Positions 24,052 to 33,936 of a DNA stretch of 64,000 bases are shown in pieces (the stretch's first letter is position 1; each line of letters opens with the position of its first letter). The notes under the pieces are model-generated. The model was not told where the DNA came from and searched no databases. It saw nothing but the letters and a program-made list of their open reading frames with translations. Position numbers and translations under genes: made by a program. This DNA comes from Poa pratensis (lineage: Eukaryota; Streptophyta; Magnoliopsida; Poales; Poaceae), in the NCBI GenBank assembly GCA_947311845.1, contig CAMZMU010000027.1, forward strand, positions 74,160,860-74,224,859, given 5' to 3'.

Positions 24052-26427
24052 ATGGAGGCCCTTCTCCACTGGGACTTCCCCCCCGGCCTCGCGGTCGAGG
24101 CACAGGTTCGTCGCCGCTTTGGCACCTCGGTCCACTTCTCTCCCTCTTCTGGCGATTCGGAATTTTTCTTAGTGGTCTCGTTCTCTTCGGCTTCCTTTCC
24201 TCTCACCGAGGAATCTGTTGGATTGGCTCTGCAATCGTGTATTGGAGGAGATTGCCTGGGATTTAGAGTTTTCAAATTATCAGACCATCGTTTCCGGTTT
24301 TCAGTTGCCTCCAACCGTGTGGGTCATTTCATCTATGGTCTGCGTGATCGAGTTTGGCCTGATTTTATCTGTCATTTTACCCTCTTTCGAGGATTTCATC
24401 CGGTTATTTCTGGTTTTCATCATGGCTCGGTTAATCAATGGAAGACTAAGTCTGAAATTCTTGAAGTTTCGCAACGAGCTCCAACTGCACTGAAACCGAA
24501 TCTGGATTTTCTGAAACGAAGTGCAGCCTTGGACTCTTCCTTTGTCCAGGAATTGGCTAAATTCGATTTTGTTATCTCTCCTTCAAAGGATCATTCAGCC
24601 TCGATTCGATTTGGGTCCTTTGAATCTGCCCCCAAGGTCCATTCCGATGGCAAGAACATCATTTTTGGTAGTTTCAGCAATTTGATCTGCCCGGATATTC
24701 AGGAGCCTGGCAGACGTGTCTTTTATGCCAAGAACTATTTACGGGATTTCTGTGCTTCATTACCTAAAGAGCTGCTAGAACACCTGGAAGATTTGAGGGG
24801 ATCACGCTATTCAGACCAGGATATCAGGGAAGCATTAAATTTGCCGGTTATTCCGCCCAAAGATTTGGTGTTTGAAACGCTGGGTCGCTGCTCTAGCTGT
24901 AGCTCTATGAGGCACTTCCTTACGAATTGCCCTGGGCCTTGTCAACATTGCATTATTCTGGGTTTTCCATGTGTTGATTGTGATAGCGATGATTCTGGTT
25001 CAGAGGATGTCGCTGCAACTGAAACTGAAGATGTTACTGATCAGCCTCTGCCTCATGATGTTGCTGGGCCGAACTCTGGTCCTCTGGGCCCTTTTGCGGA
25101 CTCCTCACTTTCAGGCCCGCTCAAATGTTGTTTTCGTTGCCTAGAATTGGGCCACATTAGACGCAATTGCCGTAATAATATCAGATGTACTGATTGCTAT
25201 GGATGGGGACATAAGGCCCGACACTGTCCCATTAAGCAAAATTGCAACTTCACTACTCTGATTTCACCGATCAGTTTTCCCTCTGCTAAATGTGGTTCGT
25301 GCCAAACTATGGGTCATTTTTCGCGTGACTGCCCTGGTAATCTTTACTGCTCTCGATGTCTGTTATGGGGCCACAAATATCACAATTGTGATCTCTCTAA
25401 TGGGTCCCTGTTCAGACTAAAATGGGTTGCCAAGCCCTCCGCTAAGGCCTCGTCTGGCCCAACTTTAGCCCATGACAACGTCACCCTGGCGCCATCAGAG
25501 ATTTCGACAGTAATTTCCTCTCGTTTGGAAAGTGAGGATTCGGTTCTTCCCTCTGACGATTACTCTCCTCCGGCAGTATCAAACTCTTTATCAACACCAT
25601 CGTCTATGATGGATGGGATCCTCCCCGAAGGCAATGTTGCAGATGATGGCCTCGCAGCGTGGAATGAACATGTTGCAGAAGTGGAACTTGATGCTGAAAA
25701 TGTGATTGCTGGTATTGTGCTTCCTGGCTTTGCTCCCGCTTTTGTTCAGGCTGGAGGTGATCAGATCACGGTTGAGGCGCCCTATTGGCCTACTTTTCTG
25801 CACTTCCTGGTCTGGATTGCTTGCAAGGTTCACACTCGTGCCATTGCCTCTGCTGAACACGCCAGGATATCAGAATCTGTTGATGCCTGCCTGCGCTTCA
25901 TGACTGAATTCCACGACAAGATGATGGGCCTGGTCCTGCACTCTCAGTCTGCCGCTGTTGGGCATGTCCTCATTGATGGGCCGCTCATCTCCCAGGTGTT
26001 GAACCGTGGTTTCCCGCCTGATGAACCTGCTCCTGCCACTGTTAATGCTGAACTGCTCTTTGATATGCTCTCTGAAGTTCAGGCTGCTTCACCTCCTGTG
26101 ATCATGGTCCCTGAGTTCATCGCTGATGATGTTGCCTCCCTGACTGTGGACACCCCTGTTGTCCCTCGCCCACGTGGCCGTCCTCGCAAGATTGCTGCTC
26201 CAAGCGTGGACACGGTGGTGAGGCGCTCCCCTCGTCGCCACTCTGACGGACGCAAGCCGGAACCCCTGCCCAACACCCCTACAAGTCGCAAGAAATCTCA
26301 AGTCAAGAAGGCTACTGCACCCGATGTTCTGCAGCTTGAAGAGATGCAGCGTATTGGCATTGAAGACTGCGCCATTGATCCTGAGGAGCTGACGGCTGCT
26401 AAGCTCCTGAAAGCTCGCGAAGACTAG
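24052..26427 (+). CDS. LINE ORF1 protein with multiple CCHC zinc knuckles
   Basis: 791 codons, intact. ORF1 proteins of plant L1 elements bind the element's RNA and form the RNP used in retrotransposition. The N-terminal 130 residues form a domain typical of grass LINE ORF1. Residues about 280-460 hold several zinc-knuckle-like Cys/His clusters: C..C..MRHFLTNC, CFRCLELGHIRRNC, CTDCYGWGHKARHC, CGSCQTMGHFSRDC, CSRCLLWGHKYHNC. The C-terminal third is Pro/Ala/Val-rich and ends with a basic stretch (RPRGRPRKI, RRSPRRHSDGRKP), an AT-hook-like signal. It lies 24 bp upstream of ORF2, consistent with a dicistronic LINE transcript. The start at 24052 follows a CT-rich leader and gives the whole domain. 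Confidence 0.85.
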   Translation: MEALLHWDFPPGLAVEAQVRRRFGTSVHFSPSSGDSEFFLVVSFSSASFPLTEESVGLALQSCIGGDCLGFRVFKLSDHRFRFSVASNRVGHFIYGLRDRVWPDFICHFTLFRGFHPVISGFHHGSVNQWKTKSEILEVSQRAPTALKPNLDFLKRSAALDSSFVQELAKFDFVISPSKDHSASIRFGSFESAPKVHSDGKNIIFGSFSNLICPDIQEPGRRVFYAKNYLRDFCASLPKELLEHLEDLRGSRYSDQDIREALNLPVIPPKDLVFETLGRCSSCSSMRHFLTNCPGPCQHCIILGFPCVDCDSDDSGSEDVAATETEDVTDQPLPHDVAGPNSGPLGPFADSSLSGPLKCCFRCLELGHIRRNCRNNIRCTDCYGWGHKARHCPIKQNCNFTTLISPISFPSAKCGSCQTMGHFSRDCPGNLYCSRCLLWGHKYHNCDLSNGSLFRLKWVAKPSAKASSGPTLAHDNVTLAPSEISTVISSRLESEDSVLPSDDYSPPAVSNSLSTPSSMMDGILPEGNVADDGLAAWNEHVAEVELDAENVIAGIVLPGFAPAFVQAGGDQITVEAPYWPTFLHFLVWIACKVHTRAIASAEHARISESVDACLRFMTEFHDKMMGLVLHSQSAAVGHVLIDGPLISQVLNRGFPPDEPAPATVNAELLFDMLSEVQAASPPVIMVPEFIADDVASLTVDTPVVPRPRGRPRKIAAPSVDTVVRRSPRRHSDGRKPEPLPNTPTSRKKSQVKKATAPDVLQLEEMQRIGIEDCAIDPEELTAAKLLKARED

Positions 26428-26451
26428 GCTACTCTGAAATTCTATCTCGCT

Positions 26452-29400
26452 ATGTCTCATCGTGTTTCTGTCCCGCATTCGTCTGCGGCGTCTCAATTTG
26501 CAAAACTTATTTGGCATATCCTTTGTTGGAATGTTCGAGGAATTAATGGTGTGGATAAATGGCCTATGATTCGTGATAAAATTGAGGAAAGTGCAGCCTC
26601 GATCCTCTGCTTTCAGGAAACCAAGCGTTCCGAGTTCGATTCTAAATTCATCCACTCCTTTGCACCTAAACGCTTTGATCAGTTTGCTTTTGTACCCTCT
26701 AATGGTGCCTCGGGTGGCCTTCTTGTTGTCTGGGCCAGCAACAAGTTCTCTGGGCAGGTGCTACTATCTGAATCCTTTGCTTTGGTTGTGAGCTTTTCTT
26801 CTATTAGCTCAGCTGATAAATTCATCCTTGTTAATGTCTATGGGCCATGTGAAGGAGTGGAACGTGAAAATTTCGTTGCCTGGCTATTCCACCTTGATGT
26901 TACTGATGACACACTCTGGATTATCTTAGGCGATTTCAATTTCTATCGTTACACGGATAGTAGAAACATGCCGGGCGCTAACCTTGCGGACATTGAGACC
27001 TTCAATGAAATTATCAGCTATCTTGGGCTTGTGGAATTGCCGATCAAAGGTCGTAGCTACACGTGGAGTAATATGCAGAGTGATCCGTTACTTGTCCAGC
27101 TAGATTGGTTCTTCACATCGCCCGCTTGGACGCTAAAATTCCCTAACACTACGGTTCGTCCTCTCGCCCGCCCCACCTCTGATCACACACCGTGCGTTGT
27201 CTCCATTGGCACCTCAATGCCTAAAGCATCCTTATTTCGATTTGAAAATCACTGGATCAAGATGCCTGGGTTTTTTGAAACTGTACAGAGAATTTGGGAT
27301 ATTCATTGTCCCGGTGATAGCGCCCGTCGTATTTCAGCCAAATTAAAACTGCTTCGAAAAGCCCTTCGCATATGGAGTACAAGCATCTCGGTGATCTCTC
27401 ACCTCATTGACAATTGCAATGCCACCATTCTGCGGTTAGATGATACTGAAGAGCTCCGCCCTCTCCACATAACTGAATGGAACTTCAGGAATACAGTCAA
27501 GGCGAAGCTGAAGCATCTTCTTGACTGCCGTCAGCAATATTGGAAAAAACGCTGCACTGCTAGATGGGCGAAATTTGGAGGGGAGAACACTAAGTTCTTT
27601 CACTCCATGGCCACAATCAGATATCGACATAACTGCATCTCGAGTCTGACTCGCCCTGATGGCTCGATAGCTATGGATCACCAGGAAAAAGAAGGGATCC
27701 TATGGAACTCATTCAAGGACCGGCTTGACATCTCACAGCCGATCGATCCTTTGTTTGATTTCGCTGCCTATGTCCCTTACCATGATGGCTTGGATGCTCT
27801 CTCGGCCCCTTTCTCTCATGATGAAATTGATAGAGTGGTAGCTGACCTAGCAACTGACAAGGCACCCGGGCCTGATGGGTTTTCTGGCCTATTTTTTAAA
27901 TCATGTTGGTACATCATTCGGCAAGATTTCTACTGGCTTTGTCAGCAGTTTTGGGAAGGGAGTGTAAATCTTCAGAGCATCAATGACGCCTACATCACTC
28001 TTATTCCCAAAATCAACTCCCCTCTGGAGCCTAATGATTATCGTCCTATCTCCCTGCTCAACTCTAGCCTCAAGTTACTCACAAAAATTCTGGCCAATCG
28101 TCTATAGCAGAGAATTCTTGAGCTGGTTCATACCAACCAATTTGGTTTTCTGAAGAGCCGTACTATACAGGATTGTCTAGGTTAGGCGTATGAATATATT
28201 CATCAATGCAAACAAGCCAAAAAGGAGGTGGTTATTCTGAAATTGGATTTCGCCAAAGCTTTCGACACAATTGAGCATGAGACCATCATTAAAATCCTTA
28301 GATGCTGGGGTTTCGATGATAGATGGTTGAATTGGGTTCGTATGATCTTTTCCACGGGCTCTTCTTCGGTTCTGCTCAATGGGGTTCCGGGGAAAAAATT
28401 TGCTTGCAAACGAGGTGTACGCCAAGGGGATCCTTTCTCGCCTGTTCTTTTTGTCGCTGGGGCTGACTTACTGCAATCCATGGTGAATCAGTTAGCCACC
28501 CTAGGTCACATTCATCCCCCTCTGCCAATTCCTAATACCGATTTCCCAATTGCGCAATATGCCGACGATACACTCCTTATTTTGCAAGCATGCCCCCATC
28601 AGCTGTTGGCCCTAAAAGAACTCTTGCAAGTTTTCTCGGCGGCCACTGGTTTGATTGTCAATTACTCAAAATCGTGCCTTATGCCTGTGAACATTGATTC
28701 GGACAGACTTGCTGCTCTTGCTGCCACTTTTGGTTGTTCTGTGGGATCTATGCCTTTTACTTATCTTGGATTACCTCTCGGGACTTCACGACCTACTGTG
28801 CATGATCTCTCGCCAATGATCGATCAAATTGAGCGCAAGTTGAATGCCAGTGTTTGTTTCTTGGACTACGGCTGCAGACTGACATATGTGAACTCGGTGT
28901 TGTCTTCTCTCCCTATTCACTTCCTCTGCACTCTGAAGATCCATAAGACAACACTGAAGTTCTTTGATCGCTTTCGTCGTCATGGTCTATGGAAAAAGGA
29001 TGAGGAGAGTAACTCGGCAAATTCCTTGGCTTCTTGGTCGCTTGTCTGTCGGCCGAAGAAGTACGGTGGGCTCGGTATCCTCAATTTAGAATTACAGAAC
29101 AAAGCCCTACTTCTAAAGCATCTCCATAAATTCTTTTCAAAAGCTAATACCCCTTGGGTCAAATTGGTTTGGCATTTATATGACCCATCCAGACCGCCTC
29201 AAGCCCAGTCCTCGAGAGGCTCATTCTGGTGGCGGGATATCTTTAGTCTGGTGGATATTTACAGAAGCATCACTCATGTCAATGTGGGCAGCGGTGACAG
29301 CATTCTATTCTGGAAGGATGTTTGGTACGAGTCTGAGCTCTTATGTGACCGCTTTCCTTGCCTCTTCTCCTTCTCCATGGATGAAGACCTTTCTGTGGCA

Positions 29401-30096
29401 GCGATGAAATTGTCAACACAGCTTATTTCCCAATTTCACACCCCACTCTCGCAGCAAGCATTTGAGGAACTTTAGCAAGTACAGGAAGTTTTAGATAGGC
29501 ACACCTCGCCTGGCACAACTGCTGATGTGCGACATTTCACCTGGGGAGCCTCTTTTTACTCCTCCAAGAAGTTCTACAACTTCCTATTCTCCCAAGTCAG
29601 ACAAGATTGCTCACTCCAGGCTATTTGGAAATCAAAGTGCATTCCAAAACTTCGTGTTTTCACCTGGCTGCTGCAGATGGATAGATTGAACACCAAAGAT
29701 CTTATGATCAGGAAGCATTGGCACTTTGATTCTGGTCCGAATTGTGTTATGTGCTCATCTCAGGTCCTTGAGACAAGAGATCATCTCTTTTTTGACTGCC
29801 AATTTGCCTCTGAGTGCTGGAGCTTCATTCACATGCAGTGGGACGTCTCTCTGAACATTTCTAACAGATTCACCCAAGCTAGAAGATCTTTTTCGGGCCC
29901 TTGCTTTATGGAGATTGCTGTTTGTGCCTTGTGGAACATCTGGAAGTCCAGGAACGACCTCATTTTTAATGCTCGCCCGGCCACTATGGACAGATGGAAG
30001 GTCATGTTCCAAGGCGATGTCTTGCTTCATCAACATCGTGTACCAGCTAATCTGGTTCAGCCCCTGATTTCTTGGGTTCTAGACACTTTCACTTAG
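26452..30096 (+). pseudogene. LINE ORF2: endonuclease-reverse transcriptase with three in-frame stops
   Basis: One continuous frame of about 1214 codons carries an apurinic-type endonuclease at the N-terminus (CWNVRGI, QETK, VYGPCE, GDFN, SDHTP), reverse transcriptase in the middle ([42 protein letters not shown]) and a C-terminal zinc-binding RVT domain (W...CIPKLRVFTWLL, CVMC, DHLFFDC). The order fits plant L1 elements, which nick target DNA and prime cDNA synthesis there. Stops interrupt it at 28105-28107 (CAG to TAG likely), near 28183 (TGG to TAG likely) and 29473-29475 (TGG to TAG likely). There is no frameshift. All three are the result expected from C-to-T changes on one or other strand of methylated DNA. 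Confidence 0.9.
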
Positions 30097-30220
30097 ATGT
30101 TTCTTTTATTCTCGTTTCATTTCTTACCCCCCCCCCCCCCTGATTTTTGGCCATGTAATTTGTGACTTTGAGAAGAAACTTCTTGTTTCTTGCTCAGCTT
30201 ATACTTATTATAAAATTACA

Positions 30221-30241
30221 CCGTAGGGATTTTCCCTACGG
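30221..30241 (+). other. 3' terminal hairpin of the LINE
   Basis: CCGTAGGGA, a TTT loop and TCCCTACGG make a perfect 9-bp stem 18 bp from the end of the element. Some LINE reverse transcriptases recognise a 3' stem-loop; whether this one does is inference. Confidence 0.75.
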
Positions 30242-30273
30242 TAACACGGTCAAAAAAAAGTTACTTGAGTTTG

Positions 30274-32358
30274 GTGTCGCGGAAGTTTTCAAGGAGTAAG
30301 AGAGAAGGATGATATGATGTGATCAAGAAGAGTGAAAAGCCTAAGCTTGGGGATGCCCCCGTGGGTCATCCCTGCAATATTCAAGAAGACTCAAGCGTCT
30401 AAGCTTGGGGATGCCCAAGGCATCCCCTTCTTCATCAACAATTTATCAGGTCATCTCTAGTGAAACTATATTTTAATTCTTCCACATTTTATGTATTTTA
30501 CTTGGAGCGTCTGTGTGCTTTTATTTTTGTTTGTTGTTTTTATTTTTCTGAATAAAGTTGGATCCTAGCATTCTTGTGTGGGAGAGAGACACGCTCCGCT
30601 TTTTCATGTGAATACTCATATTCTTCACTTATATCTTTTGAGTATTCTTATCTAGCTACTGCTATGCTTTTAGCTCCTGTTTTTCATGCATCTCTTTTAG
30701 AGCTGTTAATTCTTGTGGAGTAGTACTCTCTTGTTTCATTTGTAAATTACTTGGAGAGTTGCTTGGTTGATGTGTTGGTTCAGAAAATGATGCATGTGGT
30801 AGATGGTATATCGAAAAGACACTCATATAGATCATTGTCTTGTTTTATTTGACACTTGGCAATTGTTTTGAGCTCTCAAGTATTTCATGTTTAAGCTCTT
30901 GCATCATGTAGTTAAAAGCCTATTAGTAAAGAACTACCGTAGAGCTTGTTGAAATTTGGTTTGCATGATTGGTATCTCTAAGGTCTAGATATTTTCTGGT
31001 AAAAGTGTTTGAGCAACAAGGAAAGACAGTGTAGAGTCTTATAATGCTTGCAATATGTTTTCATGTGAGTCTTGCTGTACCGGTTTATACTTGTGTTTGC
31101 TTCAAACAACCTTGCTAGCCTAAACTCTGTACTGAGAGGGAATGCTTCTCGTGCATCCAAAACCTTGAGCCAAAACCCATGCCAATTGTGTCCACCATAT
31201 CTACCTATTATGTGGTATTTTCTGCCATTCCAAGTAAATACTTCATGTGCTACCTTTAAACTATTCAAAAGCTATTACTCCTTATTTGTGTCAATGTTTT
31301 ATAGCTCATGAGGAAGTATGTGGCGTTTACTCTATCACCTTGTCATTTACTCATGACAGACTTTCACCAATGGACTAGTGGCATATACATCCGCTTATCC
31401 AATAACTTGCAAAAAGAGCTGGCAAATGGGGTGCCCAGTCCCAATTAATTCAACTTAACCATTTGATTCTCTTCACATGTTTGCCAATGATTTATCAAAA
31501 GCAAATTCCAAAATGTTAAACTTTATCAAATAGGCACTCCTCCATGGTATGTGATTGTTGGAAGGCACCCGAGGATTCGGTTAGCCATGGCTTGTGTAAG
31601 CAAAGGTTGGGAGGAGTGTCATACCAATTTATAAATATGCATGTGTAAACAAAAGAGAAGAGGGATGATCTACCCTTGGGTAGAAATAACGTCCTTCATG
31701 GGAGCCGCTCTTGAAAGTTTGGGTGACAAGGGGGATAGAGTGCCCACTGCCATTCGTTGACAACAACAAACACCTCTCAAACACTTACTTTATGCTCTCT
31801 ATATGTTTTCAAAACTTAAAAAGCTCTAGCACATGATTTAATCCCTGCTTCCCTCTGCGAAGGGCCTATCTTTTACTTTATTGTTGAGTCAGTTTACCTA
31901 CTCCTTTCTATCCCTGAAGCAAACACTTGTGTCAACTTTGTGTGCAACAATTCTTATATGTTTACTTATTGCACTTATTATATTGCTTTGTGTTGACAAT
32001 TATCCATGAGATATACAAGTTACAAGTTGAAAGCAATTGCTGAAACTTAATCTTCCTTTGTGTTGCTTCAATGCCTTTTACTTAGAATCTATTGCTTTAT
32101 GAGTTAACTCTTATGCAAAACTTTTTGATGCTTGTCTTGAAAGTACTATTTATGAAAAGCTTTTGCTTATATGATTCAGTGTTTACTCATTATCTATTTG
32201 TTAGCAAACTATAGACCATTGCCTTGAGTCACTTCATTCATGACATATGCTTTACAATATTATTTGATCAAGATTATGTTGGTAGCATGTCACTTCAGAA
32301 ATTATTGTTGTTATCGTTTACCTACTCGAGGACGAGTAGAACTAAGCTTGGGGATGCT
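30274..32358 (+). other. 3' non-coding region of the gypsy element
   Basis: AT-rich sequence without ORFs. It shares blocks with 59520-61100 of the second gypsy element (for example CTAAGCTTGGGGATGCCC and GAGGACGAGTAG.AACTAAGCTTGGGGATGCT just before the 3' LTR), so both elements have related 3' ends and the same polypurine-type tract. Confidence 0.75.
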
Positions 32359-33326
32359 TGATACGTCTCCAACGTATCTATAATTTCTTATGTTCCATGC
32401 TAGTTTTATACCAATAGCTACATGTTTTATTCACACTTCATAGCATTTTTATGCATTTTCTGGAACTAACCTATTAACAAGATGCCACAGTGCCAGTTCC
32501 TGTTTTCTGCTGTTTTTGGTTTCAGAAAAGCTGTTCTGGAAATATTCTCGGAATTGACGAAACAAAATCCCAGATGCCTATTTTTCCGACACGTTCCAGA
32601 AGTCCGAAGGAGAGACGAAGGGGGCAGCAGGGCGCCCTCCCCACATGGCGGCGCGGGTGGGCCCCGCCGCGCCACCCTATGGGAGCGGGCCCCCGCCTCC
32701 ACCGACGTCGCCCCTTCGCCTATTTATTCCTCCGACGCGAAAACCCTAAAACACCGAGCCATTATTCCAGAAAACATCCTCTGCCCCGCCGCCGTCAACC
32801 CTAACTCGGGGGGTTCAGAAGTTCTCCTCCGGCACCCTGCCGGAGAGGGGAATCATCACCGGAGGGCTCTACATCGCCATGCCTGCCTCCGGAGTGATGC
32901 GTGAGTAGTTCATCCTGGACTACGGGTCCATAGCAGTAGCTAGATGGTTGTCTTCTCCTTTTGTGCCATCATGTTTAGATCTTGTGAGCTGCCTATCATG
33001 ATCAAGATCATCTTATTGTAATGCTACATGTTGTGTTTGTTGGGATCCGATGGATATTGAATACTATGTCAAGTTGATTATTGATCTATCATATATGTGT
33101 TGTTTATGATCTTGCATGCTCTCCGTTATTAGTGTAGGCTTGGCCAAGTTTATGCTTGTAACTCCAAGAGGGAGTATTTATGCTAGATAGTGGGTTCATG
33201 CCTCCATTTAATCTGGACAGTGACAGAAAGTTCTAAGGTTGTGGATGTGCTGTTGCTACTAGGGGTAAAACAGCAATGCTTTGTCTAAGGATATTAGTGT
33301 TGTTTACATTATGCACCATACTTAAT
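32359..33326 (+). repeat. 3' LTR, truncated after about 968 bp
   Basis: Matches the first part of the 5' LTR from TGATACGTCTCC to CACCATACTTAAT, then breaks off. A 9-base filler (33327-33335) joins it to the copied flank. Compared with the other two LTR copies it has many single-base losses in short homopolymers (for example near 32515, 32556, 32620, 32660, 33145). Confidence 0.85.
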
Positions 33327-33334
33327 GCTATTAG

Positions 33335-33936
33335 TGGATAAGCGGTTCTCAAGATATTCCATTTTGAAAATTTGGTTTTGAAAATAAAAGGCAAAATCTG
33401 CTCTCCCACCTCTCGTATCCCTTTCTCTCTCATCCTCCCCACTTTTAATCTGGTAGCGACACTTGGCGAACATGCCAACCAACCGTGGGGGCCCAAGAAA
33501 GGAGAATATGACACTTGTCACGACGAAAACGAGAGTGAAGTTCCCTTCGCAAAGGGAAGCCTTTTTCTAGTGATTTCCTGGTAGAACCAGTTTGTGGTGG
33601 TTTAGCTTAAAAGCCACGAAAAGGGTGCCATGCTGTAGACTGTATTGTGAAGCCGTGCCGCGGTGCCGTGTTTGTATTTCTCATTATGGCCTCGTTTGGT
33701 GGGCAGGGGTGGGCCGGTATTGAAGGGGATATTCCCCTAAGGGCTCAAACGGATATTCTCCTAAGGGCTCAAAACCCCCAAAAATACCGGGATGTACGTT
33801 TGGTGCACCTGGGTGGGGTGGGGTTGGGCCAGCCCAGCCGAATGACCCCTTTCCACTTGCTTCCACGCGGTTTAGAAGCCTCGAGGCTGACCTCGCGGAT
33901 CGACAGGGGACGAGGCGACGGAAGGCGAGCGACGCG
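33335..33936. repeat. Second copy of the element's left flank (copy of 18769-19370)
   Basis: About 602 bp match 18769-19370 with few differences. The copy includes the right part and right terminus of the MULE (to about 33577), the MULE's right TSD, the GGCCTCGTTTGGT terminus at 33688, and ends with the same ACGCG target site before an LTR. Confidence 0.9.

Larger units (their letters stand above)
23894..30259 (+). mobile_element. L1-type LINE, near full length, 14-bp TSD
   Basis: The LINE sits in the 3' region of the gypsy element. Exact 14-bp direct repeats GTTACTTGAGTTTG flank it (23880-23893 and 30260-30273). It has a 5' UTR (about 158 bp), ORF1 (24052-26427), ORF2 (26452-30096), a C-run (30128-30139), a terminal hairpin (30221-30241) and a short A-tail of 8. 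It is younger than the host gypsy element. Three nonsense changes in ORF2 mean it is now inactive. Confidence 0.9.
19371..33326 (+). mobile_element. Athila-like (WHAM/Sabrina-type) gag-pro gypsy element with truncated 3' LTR
   Basis: A plus-strand element: 5' LTR 19371-21047, PBS 21059-21076, broken gag-protease frame 21241-23259, a nested LINE (23894-30259), long A/T-rich 3' region with repeated AGCTTGGGGATGCCC motifs, a purine-rich tract at 32341-32356, and a 3' LTR that starts at 32359 but stops at about 33326. No reverse transcriptase, RNase H or integrase is found outside the LINE, so the element is non-autonomous. The left TSD would be ACGCG (19366-19370). Names WHAM/Sabrina rest on memory of Triticeae LTR starts (TGATACGTCTCC) and are tentative. 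Confidence 0.8.
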
